A stretch of DNA of 28,860 nt from Verrucomicrobiales bacterium (GCA_003506995.1 DNXB01000421.1:3326-32185); one strand, 5' to 3'. Numbered from the stretch's first letter, positions 13,398 through 21,925 are shown. Notes: a model not told the origin generated them from the letters alone. Translations and numbers: made by a program.

Positions 13398-15800
13398 ATG
13401 CCTGAGACACCTGAAGCCCGCCCGCCGGAAGACATCGCCCCGCTGCTGCGGCTGGGCTTGGATGAGGATCGGGAAACGCAGATGGCGGACCCCAATGCGA
13501 CGATCCTGGTCACCGCGCCCACGCCACGCACCGGCAGCAGCGGGCAGAGCGGTGGCGGCTCGCGCGGGTGGAGCCCGCCCAGCGTGGAGGAGCTGCAAAA
13601 GGCGCTGCCGCAGTATGAGATCAGCGCCTTCATCGCCCGCGGTGGCATGGGCGCTGTTTACAAAGGCACGCAGAAGACGCTGAAGCGCCCCGTGGCAATC
13701 AAGGTGCTGCCGCCGGAGATGGGGGATGACACGGGCGACCTGCAGTTTGCCGCGCGCTTCAAGCATGAGGCGCAGGCCATGGCGCAGCTCTCGCACCCAA
13801 ATATTGTGGCGGTCTTTGATGCGGGGGAGGTGGTGTTGGGTCAAGCAGGTCAAGGTGCTGCGCGTCAAGAGGGTCAAGACGGGACATTGCTGTATTTCGT
13901 GATGGAATTCATTGAGGGCACGGACGTGGCGCAGCTCATCGCCAGCGAGGGCATCGTGGAGCCGAAGCGCGCCATCCAGATCACCACGGCGGTGTGCGAG
14001 GCGCTGGCCTTTGCGCATGAGGAGGGCATCATCCACCGCGACATCAAGCCCTCCAACATCATGATCGACAAGAAGGGCCGCGTGAAGGTGGCGGACTTCG
14101 GCCTGGCCAAGACCGTGAGCCTGGACGCCACGCTGCTCACCGGCACGAACCTGGCCATGGGCACGCCCGACTTCATCGCCCCGGAGGCGTTCGTCGCTGG
14201 CATGAAGGTGGACCAGCGAGCGGACATCTATGCCGTGGGCGTGATGCTCTACCAGATGCTCACCGGCACGATCCCACGCGGGCGCTTCGAGCTGCCCAGC
14301 GGCGTGGTGCCGCAGATGGACAAAGGCCTCGACGCCGTGGTGGACAAGGCCATGCAGACCGACCGCGACAAGCGGTACTCGACCGCGACGGAGATGAAGG
14401 TGGCCGTAGAACGAGTTTCCCAACTCGTTCCCACTCCCGTTCCCGAGGTGGGCGCGGGGAGAAAGAGTTGGAAAACTCGTTCTGCTCGCAAGCCCCTCCT
14501 CCTCGCCGCCGCTGTGCTCGTCATGGGCACGAGCGCGTTTTTGCTCACACGCGGCCCGCAGGAAAGTGGTCTAGCGAGCGGAACGAGTGTGGCGAGCGCT
14601 CTCGGAACCGCACAGGAGACTGTGCGGACCACTTTGAGTGCCACCCCCGAGCCCTGGGCCAATGCGCTGACGCTGGAGACCAAGCTGGCCAGCCAACCCT
14701 CCGACCTCACGCCGGAAGGTCTGCGGCTCACGGGCAATCGGATGATGAAGCAGGAGCGCGCCCCGAAGCGAGACGGGGCGCTGCGGATGCAGACCCACTT
14801 TGTGCCCGGCACGCAGGGGCCGCAGCTCCGCGTGCGCAATGCCGCGTATGATGCGCAGTCTTACTCTCTCAACATCGATGCGGACGGACGTGCGGCAGTG
14901 CTGAGACGGCTGGCGAAGGCAGACGGAGGAACCGGCAAGCTCGGCGAGTTCCCGCTGCCAAAACCCCTCAGCGCGGGGGAGGATTATGAGCTGGAACTGC
15001 GGGCTGTGGGCAGCCAGTTCACGGTGAGGTTCAACGGTCAGGCGCTGGGAGAGGCCGAGGACGCGGCCATCGCGGAAGGCATGTTTGGCATCGCCAGCGC
15101 GAGCACCGAGCCAGTGCTGGTGAAGACGCTGGAGTATCTGAATCTCGACGGCAGCACCCTCTCCCAGTCTCCCCCTCTCCCAGTCTCCAAATCTGTCCCT
15201 CCCTACCCGCCCGGCCAGTGGGTGAAGGTGCTGGCCAGCGTGGCCGATCTGCCACCCGATGCGCGGGCCAAGAACCTGCTGACCTGGCAGCCTGACGGCT
15301 GGATCGTGCGCAAGGAATCCGGCTCGGCTCCGAGCGCATTCAATCTGCTCAGGCGTACCGGCAAGAACGGCGGCATCCGCCTGCGCGGGCGCGTGGATGC
15401 AGCCCTGAACATGGACGCCCTCACGTCCCTCTGGGTGCGCAAGCAGTCCGTGGCGCGGACCGACGCCAACGACTCCTACCGCCTGGGACTGCGCGCCCCG
15501 CTGCCGGGCCAAGTGACACTGAACTACTGGATGGAGAAAGAGCGGCGCAGTGTGGACCTCCACGTCCACACGCCGCAACCGCCGCTGGCGGACGGGGCGG
15601 AGTTCACGCTGGAGCTGGTGGCCATCGGCACCCAGCTCCACGCCCGCTTCAACGGCGTGGCCCTGCCCGTCATCACCGACACCCGCCTCACCACTGGCGA
15701 GGTCGGCCTACACCCGCTGCACCCGGTGCGCGACGTGGAGGTCATCAACCTCGACGGCCTCAGCGAGGCGGAGGCGCGGAAGGTGGCGGGGATCGAATGA
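13398..15800 (+). CDS. Transmembrane Ser/Thr protein kinase with two C-terminal concanavalin-like domains
   Basis: The 800-residue protein has a Pkn-type kinase domain at about residues 73-340: glycine loop IARGGMGAVYKG, Lys in RPVAIKVLPPE, catalytic loop HRDIKPSNIMID (about 212), VADFGLAK (about 232), and GTPDFIAPE. All catalytic residues are present. One membrane helix follows (KPLLLAAAVLVMGTSAFLL, about 366-384). The outer part has two similar beta-rich units of about 160-170 residues, each containing (Q/L)(F/H)(T/A)(V/R)RFNG-like text and ending EYLNLDG or EVINLDG. They resemble LamG/DUF1080-type sandwiches and probably sense a carbohydrate. The gene carries four repeat insertions, and its last codons (GAA TGA) already belong to an AATGACGA-type repeat. 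The partner is likely the divergent ECF sigma factor. The N-terminal 70 residues are Pro-rich and probably disordered. Confidence 0.95.
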   Translation: MPETPEARPPEDIAPLLRLGLDEDRETQMADPNATILVTAPTPRTGSSGQSGGGSRGWSPPSVEELQKALPQYEISAFIARGGMGAVYKGTQKTLKRPVAIKVLPPEMGDDTGDLQFAARFKHEAQAMAQLSHPNIVAVFDAGEVVLGQAGQGAARQEGQDGTLLYFVMEFIEGTDVAQLIASEGIVEPKRAIQITTAVCEALAFAHEEGIIHRDIKPSNIMIDKKGRVKVADFGLAKTVSLDATLLTGTNLAMGTPDFIAPEAFVAGMKVDQRADIYAVGVMLYQMLTGTIPRGRFELPSGVVPQMDKGLDAVVDKAMQTDRDKRYSTATEMKVAVERVSQLVPTPVPEVGAGRKSWKTRSARKPLLLAAAVLVMGTSAFLLTRGPQESGLASGTSVASALGTAQETVRTTLSATPEPWANALTLETKLASQPSDLTPEGLRLTGNRMMKQERAPKRDGALRMQTHFVPGTQGPQLRVRNAAYDAQSYSLNIDADGRAAVLRRLAKADGGTGKLGEFPLPKPLSAGEDYELELRAVGSQFTVRFNGQALGEAEDAAIAEGMFGIASASTEPVLVKTLEYLNLDGSTLSQSPPLPVSKSVPPYPPGQWVKVLASVADLPPDARAKNLLTWQPDGWIVRKESGSAPSAFNLLRRTGKNGGIRLRGRVDAALNMDALTSLWVRKQSVARTDANDSYRLGLRAPLPGQVTLNYWMEKERRSVDLHVHTPQPPLADGAEFTLELVAIGTQLHARFNGVALPVITDTRLTTGEVGLHPLHPVRDVEVINLDGLSEAEARKVAGIE
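13839..13878 (+). repeat. GGTCAAG repeat array inside the kinase domain
   Basis: GGTCAAG occurs at 13839-13845, 13848-13854 and 13872-13878, with CGTCAAG at 13863-13869; pairs are spaced with a 9-nt period. It encodes about 14 Gly/Gln-rich residues (GQAGQGAARQEGQ) between the strand FDAGEVV and the strand LLYFVMEF, that is the beta4-beta5 loop. The insertion keeps the frame. Related GTCAAG units form the hairpin at 15876-15928. Confidence 0.85.
14409..14482 (+). repeat. Inverted-repeat element before the kinase membrane helix
   Basis: GAACGAGTT (14409-14417) and AACTCGTTC (14422-14430) form a perfect 9-bp inverted repeat with a 4-nt loop. A related motif lies at 14465-14482 (GAGTTGGAAAACTCGTTC). 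Between them are CCCACTCCCGTTCCC-type repeats. The element codes for the juxtamembrane linker (residues about 338-362), directly before the membrane helix, and stays in frame. Confidence 0.75.
14563..14635 (+). repeat. Nested inverted repeat after the kinase membrane helix
   Basis: The outer arms AAAGTGGTC (14563-14571) and GACCACTTT (14627-14635) are perfect complements. Inside, CGCACAG (14609-14615) and CTGTGCG (14620-14626) form a 7-bp hairpin with a GAGA loop. The element follows the membrane helix immediately and codes for a Ser/Thr/Ala-rich linker (residues about 389-412). With the element at 14409-14482 it brackets the helix. Confidence 0.75.
15160..15188 (+). repeat. Period-8 tandem repeat between the kinase's two sensor domains
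   Basis: TCTCCCAGTCTCC occurs at 15160-15172 and 15176-15188. It is the reverse complement, with one change per unit, of the array at 11977-12005. It encodes SQSPPLPVSK, a linker between the two extracytoplasmic domains, without disturbing the frame. Confidence 0.8.
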
Positions 15801-15846
15801 GGAATGAGGAATGAGGAAACCAGAATGACGAATGACGAATGACGAG
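15795..15846. repeat. AATGACGA-type dispersed repeat, copy 1 (end of kinase gene)
   Basis: Three GAATGAG-like units at 15795-15814 are followed by AAACC and three AATGACGA units up to about 15846. The repeat begins within the kinase gene: its first GAATGA gives the last Glu codon and the TGA stop. Other copies are at 19889-19924 and 23058-23087. Confidence 0.8.
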
Positions 15847-15875
15847 AAGGCAGGGCCGAGCACGCCGTTTCACGC

Positions 15876-15928
15876 TCAAGAGTTCAAGCAGTCAAGGATC
15901 ACAACCCTTGACCAACTTGACCTCTTGA
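15876..15928. terminator. Long imperfect hairpin between convergent kinase and smc genes, candidate bidirectional terminator
   Basis: The left arm (TCAAGAG, TTCAAG, GTCAAGG; 15876-15897) pairs with the right arm (CCTTGAC, CTTGA, CTCTTGA; 15906-15928). This makes helices of 7, 5 and 6 bp interrupted by small mismatches, with an 8-nt loop at 15898-15905. It lies between the converging stops at 15800 and 15943. There is no long T-run, so termination is inferred from position and structure. Both arms are built of TCAAG units like those inside the kinase gene. Confidence 0.55.
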
Positions 15929-15942
15929 CGAGCCGCAGGCTC

Positions 15943-18900
15943 CTACACCAACACCGCAGGCGACTCTTCTTCCTGCTCCTCAATCTCGGTGAGACGTTCC
16001 TGCTGTTCGTCCATGCTTTCGAGGCGTGGCCTGTCGGCTGGGGCGTCGAGCTGGAGTTCCTCCACGGATTTGGTCGTGCCACGCGTGTCCTCGGTCGTCA
16101 TGCGCACGCCGACGGGCTTGCTGATGCCGAACTCCTGCATCGTGACACCGTAAATTACATCCGCGCGGCTCATGGTGCGTTTGTTGTGGGTGACGATGAT
16201 GAACTGCGAGTTGTCGATGAACTTGTCGAGCATCTTGAGGAAGCGGCCGATGTTCGTTTCATCGAGCGGTGCGTCCAGCTCATCCAGCACGCAGAACGGG
16301 CTGGGTTTGACCTGGTAGATCGAGAACAGCAGCGCCACGGCGGTCATGCTGCGCTCGCCACCGGAGAGGAGGCTGATGGTTTGCAGCTTCTTGCCCGGCG
16401 GTTTGGCGATGATTTCGATGCCGGACTCCAGCGGATCGCTTTCGTCGATGAGCATGAGGTCGGCCTTGGCCTGAGCGCCAAACAGCTCGCGGAAGTTGTC
16501 ATGGAAGAAGCCGCGCACCTGCGTGAACGTCTCGACGAACATGGTCTTCGTGGTCTCGTTAATCTTGGCAATGACCTGGAGCAGTTCGTCCTTGGATTTG
16601 ACGAGGTCGTTGTGCTGGGTGTCGAGGAAGTTGTGACGTTCTTCGAGCTCCTCGAACTCCTGGATGGCGTCGAGGTTGACCGGGCCGATGCCTTCGAGCT
16701 TCTGGCGCAGTTCATAGACCACTTCCATGACGAAGGCCCAGTCCGGCTGCGCTTCTTCGCCGGGGATGACGATGTTTTCGAGATCTTCGTCGTCATCGCG
16801 GTTGGAGATCGCGGGGATGACGTGCTCCTGGGGTTCTTCGGCGGTGTCGGACTGGTCGGACGAGTCAGACACGTCAGACGGTGTGCCATCTGAGGCTACC
16901 TCAGCAGCATTCGTGGCAGCCTTCCTCCCACGGCTGCGGTTTTTCTTCTGCTCCTCGATGGTGACCATGAGCACATGGTAATCAGGCTCGAAGGCGTCGA
17001 TGTGGAAGCTGTAGCGCTCTTGAACCTGATTGATGAGGTTTTCGATGCGAAGATCAACGCGCGTCAGCGCGACTTCAGCGCGGTTGCGGGATTCGTTGAG
17101 GCCGTTGTAGCTCTGACGAAGCTGCGTGAGCTGGGTTTCGAGCTGGCTGACCTGTTCGAACAATCCGGCGCGTTCTTCCGTGCGGGCATGCAGATGTTCT
17201 TCGATGGCGGTAATGGCACCGCGCTGGGATTCGATCTGTTCCTGGAAGCGGGCATTTTCAGCATCGCTCTGCTGAATGCGGACGCGCCAGGTGTTGATCT
17301 CCTCGGCGAAGCGATTCATGCCGGCCTGAAGTTCCTGCAAGCGCACGCCGAGCGGGGCTTTCTGACGTTCGATGGAATGTAGCGCGCTTTGTTCGAGTGC
17401 GAGCGCTGTGCGCAGTTCGTTGAGGCGCTCGCTGGATTCAAGTTCGCGACGTAGGAAGGACTCCATTTCGAGCTCAAGCTCGCCTTCGCGGACGCGGGAG
17501 GACTCAAGCTGCTCCTGCGCGATGGCGGCAGCCTCGCGGAGCTGATTGATCTGGCTCTCGGAGCCGCCGATGCGCTCTTGAATTTGGTTCTGGTCCCACT
17601 CGACGCTTTCGAGCTTCGCCGTGGCTTGTTGCAGCGCACGCTGAACGACGCTGATCTTGCCCTGGAACTGCGAGAAGCCTTCACGCGCACGCTGGCTCTG
17701 CTCGCGGAGAGAAACTTCCTCGCGCTGCATGTCTTCGAGCTGGGCGCTGACGGTTTTCACCGCATCTTCCTTCTCCATGAACTGAAGTTCGAGCGCCTCG
17801 ACCTCGGTGCGGAGCTGACGCACTTCGGCCTCACGACGCAGGGTGGAGGAGCCTTCTTCCTTGCTGGCGCCGCCGTTGATGATGCCGTCGGTGGAGATGA
17901 ATTCGCCGCGCATCGTGGCGATGGCAAGGTGCGGCATCTCACGCTTCAAACGCAGCGCCGTGTGCAGGTCATCGACGATGACGACATTGTGCAGCAAGTG
18001 GTCGATAAGGCTCTGCACGCCGGTTTTGACGCGCACTTTGTCCGTGGCCCAGGCGATGGCACCAGCGGGCATGAGTTCGCGATCGGTGGCGTTGCGCAGA
18101 TTGCAAAAATCATGCGGCACGAGCGAGGCTCGGCCCATTTTGTGATCGGTGAGGCGGTCGATGATCTGCGCGGCGAGTTCGCTCTCGGTGAGCAGCACCG
18201 CTTGCAGATGATCTTTGAGCGCGGCCTCGATGGCGGGGATGAAATCGGGATCGACCTCAATGCTGGAGGCGAGAAGGCCGCGCACACCGGTGGAATAGAC
18301 CTCCGGGTTGTCGAGACCGCTGAGCACGCTTTGCGTGCCGGAGGAAAGACCCTCGCCTTTTTGGAGGAGTTGTTCGAGAATTTCGAGGCGTGACTTGCGC
18401 TGGGTGAGGTTGCGCTGGAGGTCGTTGAGCTCGTTGTTCATCGCGTCGCGCTGGCGGCGGCGTTCGATGATCTCGCGGGCGCAGTCCTTGGCTTTTTCGT
18501 CGAGCTGGTTGCGCGTTTCTTCGAGTTCCTGGATGTTGCGTTGCAGCTCGTCGTATTCGATCTGGCTGGACTCGCGGGCTTGTGCGGCGGTTTGACGATC
18601 ATGCGCGAGCGATTCGTGACGCTGACGGTCGGCGGAGATCTGATTGCTCAAGGACTGCGCCCGCGCCTCGCTGGCGGCCATCTGGCCTTCGAACTGGCGA
18701 ATCGACTCGCGGATGGCGCGGCGGTCGCTTTCGAGGCGGTTGCGCTCCGGCAGGATGCTCTGATGCATGCCCGCGTGCTCGTTCATCGCGAGCTGACGCG
18801 TCTGAATGTTGTCGGTGATCGCAAGGAGCTGCTCGTCGGCATTGGCGAGATCGCGGCGGGCCTGATCGAGGAGTTCTTCGTTCGCGGCGATCTGCTCCTC

Positions 18901-19863
18901 GTTCTGGCGGATGCGGCCTTCGAGTTCCTCGCTGCGCTCCTTGTTGAAACCGATGCGCCCTTCAGCGCTCTGCATTTGCGAGCGGAGCTCTTGCGCCTGC
19001 TGGCGTGCCTGGCTGATCTGGGATTCGAGGGCGTGGTAAGCTTCGCGGGTTTGTGCGGCCTCTGTTTCGGCGGCCTGCAGTTTGCGCTGCAATTCCTCGA
19101 TCTGGTTTGCCATCACGCGCACCTGCGTTTCGGCCTCGGACTTCTCGCCGCTGAACTCGGTGTATTGCTTGTGCGCGAGATGGGTGTCGAGCAGGCGTGT
19201 GTCTTCGAGCAAGGTCTGATAACGACGCGCCTTGGCCGCCTGACGTTGCAGGGTGCCCATCTGACGCTTCACCTCGGCGATGATGTCGGCCACGCGAAGC
19301 AGATTCGCCTCGGTGTATTCGAGTTTGCGCAGCGCCTCACGCTTCTGTGATTTGAACTTGGTGATGCCAGCGGCTTCTTCGAAGACGGTGCGGCGATCTT
19401 CTGGCTTCGAGCTGAGCAGCATGTCGATCTGGCCCTGCGCCATGATCGAGTAAGCGGCACGACCAATGCCGGTGCCTGCGATGAGATCGTGAATGTCTTT
19501 GAGGCGGCAGACGGTATTGTTGAGGCGGTACTCGCTGCGACCATCGCGGAAGACGCGACGGGTGAGGGCGACTTCATTAAAATCGACGTTCAATGATTGC
19601 TCGCAGTCCGCCATGGTGAGCGTGACTTCGGCAAGGCCGACGGGCTTGCGCTTGTCCGTGCCATTGAAGATGACGTCGGCCATTTCATCGCCACGCAACG
19701 CTTTGGCAGACGTTTCACCGAGCACCCATCGGATGGCATCGACCACGTTCGACTTGCCGCAGCCGTTGGGGCCGACAATGCCGGTGACGCCTTTGTGGAA
19801 TTCAAAGTGGGTCTTGTCGGCGAAGGACTTGAAGCCGTGAAGGGTGAGGCTTTTCAGGTACAT
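15943..19863 (-). CDS. smc: Chromosome partition/condensation ATPase SMC
   Basis: The 1306-residue protein has the full SMC layout. The N-terminal ATPase half carries VGPNGCGKSNVVDAIRWVLG (Walker A, about residues 30-49) and QGQIDMLLSSKPEDRR (Q-loop region). A long coiled coil follows. The hinge (about 505-675) includes GVRGLLASSIEVD and ATMRGEFISTDGIINGG, and a second coiled coil leads to the C-terminal half with LLSGGERSMTAVALLFSIY (signature) and FCVLDELDAPLDE (Walker B). It forms dimeric rings that condense and segregate the chromosome, with ScpA and ScpB encoded elsewhere. It is about 100 residues longer than usual. Part of the excess is an acidic, Ser-rich loop in the second coiled coil (about 960-1050) containing a GTCGGAC repeat array. 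The start is supported by the canonical MYLKSLTLHGFKSFADKT. Confidence 0.98.
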   Translation of the reverse strand: MYLKSLTLHGFKSFADKTHFEFHKGVTGIVGPNGCGKSNVVDAIRWVLGETSAKALRGDEMADVIFNGTDKRKPVGLAEVTLTMADCEQSLNVDFNEVALTRRVFRDGRSEYRLNNTVCRLKDIHDLIAGTGIGRAAYSIMAQGQIDMLLSSKPEDRRTVFEEAAGITKFKSQKREALRKLEYTEANLLRVADIIAEVKRQMGTLQRQAAKARRYQTLLEDTRLLDTHLAHKQYTEFSGEKSEAETQVRVMANQIEELQRKLQAAETEAAQTREAYHALESQISQARQQAQELRSQMQSAEGRIGFNKERSEELEGRIRQNEEQIAANEELLDQARRDLANADEQLLAITDNIQTRQLAMNEHAGMHQSILPERNRLESDRRAIRESIRQFEGQMAASEARAQSLSNQISADRQRHESLAHDRQTAAQARESSQIEYDELQRNIQELEETRNQLDEKAKDCAREIIERRRQRDAMNNELNDLQRNLTQRKSRLEILEQLLQKGEGLSSGTQSVLSGLDNPEVYSTGVRGLLASSIEVDPDFIPAIEAALKDHLQAVLLTESELAAQIIDRLTDHKMGRASLVPHDFCNLRNATDRELMPAGAIAWATDKVRVKTGVQSLIDHLLHNVVIVDDLHTALRLKREMPHLAIATMRGEFISTDGIINGGASKEEGSSTLRREAEVRQLRTEVEALELQFMEKEDAVKTVSAQLEDMQREEVSLREQSQRAREGFSQFQGKISVVQRALQQATAKLESVEWDQNQIQERIGGSESQINQLREAAAIAQEQLESSRVREGELELEMESFLRRELESSERLNELRTALALEQSALHSIERQKAPLGVRLQELQAGMNRFAEEINTWRVRIQQSDAENARFQEQIESQRGAITAIEEHLHARTEERAGLFEQVSQLETQLTQLRQSYNGLNESRNRAEVALTRVDLRIENLINQVQERYSFHIDAFEPDYHVLMVTIEEQKKNRSRGRKAATNAAEVASDGTPSDVSDSSDQSDTAEEPQEHVIPAISNRDDDEDLENIVIPGEEAQPDWAFVMEVVYELRQKLEGIGPVNLDAIQEFEELEERHNFLDTQHNDLVKSKDELLQVIAKINETTKTMFVETFTQVRGFFHDNFRELFGAQAKADLMLIDESDPLESGIEIIAKPPGKKLQTISLLSGGERSMTAVALLFSIYQVKPSPFCVLDELDAPLDETNIGRFLKMLDKFIDNSQFIIVTHNKRTMSRADVIYGVTMQEFGISKPVGVRMTTEDTRGTTKSVEELQLDAPADRPRLESMDEQQERLTEIEEQEEESPAVLV
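16846..16879. repeat. GTCGGAC/GTCAGAC period-9 array inside smc
   Basis: GTCGGAC at 16846-16852 and 16855-16861 and GTCAGAC at 16864-16870 and 16873-16879 are each separated by 2 nt. On the minus strand they encode the SDVSDSSDQSD run (residues about 994-1006 of SMC), within an acidic low-complexity loop. Confidence 0.85.
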
Positions 19864-19888
19864 GAGCTTTGGGAGAAAAGAGGCTGGC

Positions 19889-19924
19889 TAATGACGAATG
19901 AGTAAATCCGAATGACGAATGACC
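19889..19924. repeat. AATGACGA-type dispersed repeat, copy 2 (smc leader)
   Basis: CTAATGACGAATGAG at 19889-19903 is followed by TAAATCC and then GAATGACGAATGAC (19910-19923). It lies 26-61 nt upstream of the smc start and so would be in the 5' untranslated region if the promoter is at about 19990-20017. Confidence 0.8.
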
Positions 19925-19989
19925 CGGTAAATGAGTGCTGAGGCAGAGTGAACCATTCCACAGGCACTGCCCGCAAGACTGAAGGCCAA

Positions 19990-20017
19990 ATTTTACCCTA
20001 TCTTGGGGGTCTTTAAG
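19990..20017 (-). promoter_or_regulatory. Weak candidate promoter for smc
   Basis: On the minus strand TAAAAT (19995-19990) fits a -10 element, with CTTAAA (20017-20012) 16 nt upstream as a poor -35. It lies in the 226-nt gap between the BatA-like gene stop and the smc start, about 130 nt from the ATG. The match is weak and alternatives exist. Confidence 0.25.
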
Positions 20018-20089
20018 GCTTCCGAAACAACATGTGGGATTTTTTCAGTCCGTTTCGCTGTGAATAAACGCAACGGCTGTGAACAAGTT

Positions 20090-21919
20090 TCAATACACCG
20101 CTTTGCGATGAAACAGAAAGCTCTCCAGCAGCAGCAGCGCGAGCGCGAGCCAGATCAAACGCTTGGGCCAGGTGCTGAAGGCGGAGGCGGTGATGAGCGG
20201 GGCAGCGGGCTGGGTAGAGACGGCAATGTCGTTGGCGAGTTTCGGGAGGTTGGTCTCAGCGTCGGAGATCAAGGCGCAGGCACCGCTGCGGTCATCGGTT
20301 TCCCAGGCACCGATGCGTTGAAGCGCCAGCAAGCCGTTGGCGGGATCGTCGGAGATTTCGATGAAGCTGTCGCCATCCCAGGCATGCCATTGGACGAGGC
20401 TGCTGGCATTCAGCATCTCGCCGGTGTGCAGCGTGCGCATGTCGGCGAGGGCGTCGCTGTTTTCGGCGCACCAATAAAGAGCATTGCCGAGAATGAGCGG
20501 GAAGGAGGGCAGCAGCGCGAGTTGCTCTGACTGGGCGGGTGAAAAGGCGGTGACGACGAGCCGCTGGCCGTTGAACTCACCGGCGGCGAGCACGGGTTCG
20601 GTGCCTGCGATCCACAGCGGCTCCAAAGACGCGGGCAGATCAAGCACGGTGGTCTGTGTGACGGCGATTCGGCTGCTGCTGGCACGAAACAGCACGGGAT
20701 GATCTGGCTGCACGGGGCGCACGCTGTCATGCGGCACGCCGCGCATGACGCGGGTGCGCAGCGGGCCGGAGCTGGTCAAAGGCGTGAGCGCGATCACCGG
20801 ACGATCCGCAGGCCAGTCTTTCGGCAGCCAGTTTTCGAAGACATAGACATCTGGCTGTTCCTTCGGCGGCCATGCGGCGGGATCGCCCTTCTTCATTTCG
20901 ATGCGTCCCGCTTCGATGAGCGATGAAAGCGCGAGTTCAGTGAATGGATCAGGCTTTTCTGCGAACCAGGCGACGGTGAGCGGCTTGGTTTTGGGCAGCG
21001 GCGCGGCAAGACCGTCATCCCAGCCAAAACAATCGCCTGCGGTCTTCAAGCGCATCTCCAGCCGCTGGCCGCGCAGACCTTCGAGCGGCAGGATCAGCGC
21101 GCTGGACTCGCCGGGAGCGAGTTCCAGCTCGCGCAGTTGGGCAATGCGGCCTGCGAGGGTGATTTCGAGCGTGGAGGTGGTCGTTGCCGGGTTGCTGGCA
21201 GCCGCACTGACTTTGACGAAGGCCTCGTAGCGATCGCGTGCGAGCGGGCTGTGACGAATTTGAAAGCCGGTGATGCCGACGTTGAGCGGCTCGGTCAATG
21301 CGACGGGAATCGAATCGACCGCGGCATCTTCAATGCTCGAATCAGCCGCCAGCCAGATGCGGGAGCGTGATTCGAGATCAGCGAGACGTTTGGCGACATT
21401 CAACGCGGCCTCGGTCTTGCCCTCGACGGGCACAGGCTTCAGTTCATCGAGCAAACGCAGGCACTCGCGGCGGTTGCGGCTGCGGGAAAGCAGCACACGG
21501 GGCCGTGCGTCGAAGGCAATGAGCGAAAGCACGACCTGATCCGGCAGCGCGCGGATGCGGTCTTTCACCAGACGTTTGGCTTCATCAAGCCGTGTGCGGC
21601 CTTGAGCATCCTTCGCGGCCATCGAGGCCGAGTGATCAACGACGATGACGACCGCGCCGGGTGAGTCGGCGGAAACGTCACTGCTGGGCCGCGCGAGCGC
21701 GAGGATGGCGAAGATCAGCACCAGCAGCGTGAGCAGCAGTGAGAGCCATTTTTTGATGCGCCGCAGCCACGCGGACTCCTGATGCTCACGCGCGAGCGAT
21801 TTGAAAAACAGCAGCGTCGAAACCGGCACCCGCTTCGCCTGCCGACGGAACAACCACAGCGCCAGCGGGATCAGCGCGAGCCAGAGGAGGTGGAAGTTGG
21901 CGGGAGACAGGAAGCGCAT
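20090..21919 (-). CDS. BatA/von Willebrand factor A domain membrane protein
   Basis: The 609-residue product begins with the BatA N-terminal module: MRFLSPANFHLLWLALIPLA, a first helix, then a juxtamembrane stretch ending in VPVSTLLFFKSLAREHQ and a second helix (LSLLLTLLVLIFAILALA, about 64-81). A VWA domain follows (about 90-240) with the MIDAS motif VDHSASM (DxSxS). The middle is beta-rich and extracytoplasmic. A last helix (LIWLALALLLLESFLF) and a short basic tail close the protein. BatA-like proteins occur with MoxR ATPases and DUF58 proteins in envelope-stress or aerotolerance operons. Those partners are not in this window, so the role here is open. The 33-nt gap to aroB is nearly filled by a TTTCAAG repeat. 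Confidence 0.9.
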   Translation of the reverse strand: MRFLSPANFHLLWLALIPLALWLFRRQAKRVPVSTLLFFKSLAREHQESAWLRRIKKWLSLLLTLLVLIFAILALARPSSDVSADSPGAVVIVVDHSASMAAKDAQGRTRLDEAKRLVKDRIRALPDQVVLSLIAFDARPRVLLSRSRNRRECLRLLDELKPVPVEGKTEAALNVAKRLADLESRSRIWLAADSSIEDAAVDSIPVALTEPLNVGITGFQIRHSPLARDRYEAFVKVSAAASNPATTTSTLEITLAGRIAQLRELELAPGESSALILPLEGLRGQRLEMRLKTAGDCFGWDDGLAAPLPKTKPLTVAWFAEKPDPFTELALSSLIEAGRIEMKKGDPAAWPPKEQPDVYVFENWLPKDWPADRPVIALTPLTSSGPLRTRVMRGVPHDSVRPVQPDHPVLFRASSSRIAVTQTTVLDLPASLEPLWIAGTEPVLAAGEFNGQRLVVTAFSPAQSEQLALLPSFPLILGNALYWCAENSDALADMRTLHTGEMLNASSLVQWHAWDGDSFIEISDDPANGLLALQRIGAWETDDRSGACALISDAETNLPKLANDIAVSTQPAAPLITASAFSTWPKRLIWLALALLLLESFLFHRKAVY

Positions 21920-21925
21920 CCGCTC

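Noticed and set aside
13839..13878. Short direct repeats as a CRISPR array
   Set aside because: Units are 7 nt with 2-nt spacers, and they are translated within a kinase domain.
13287..15641. Two long open frames antisense to the Ser/Thr kinase gene
   Set aside because: The kinase frame holds all catalytic motifs; the antisense frames show mirrored composition only.
17578..18393. 271-codon open frame antisense to smc
   Set aside because: It lies wholly within the hinge and coiled-coil region of an unmistakable SMC protein.
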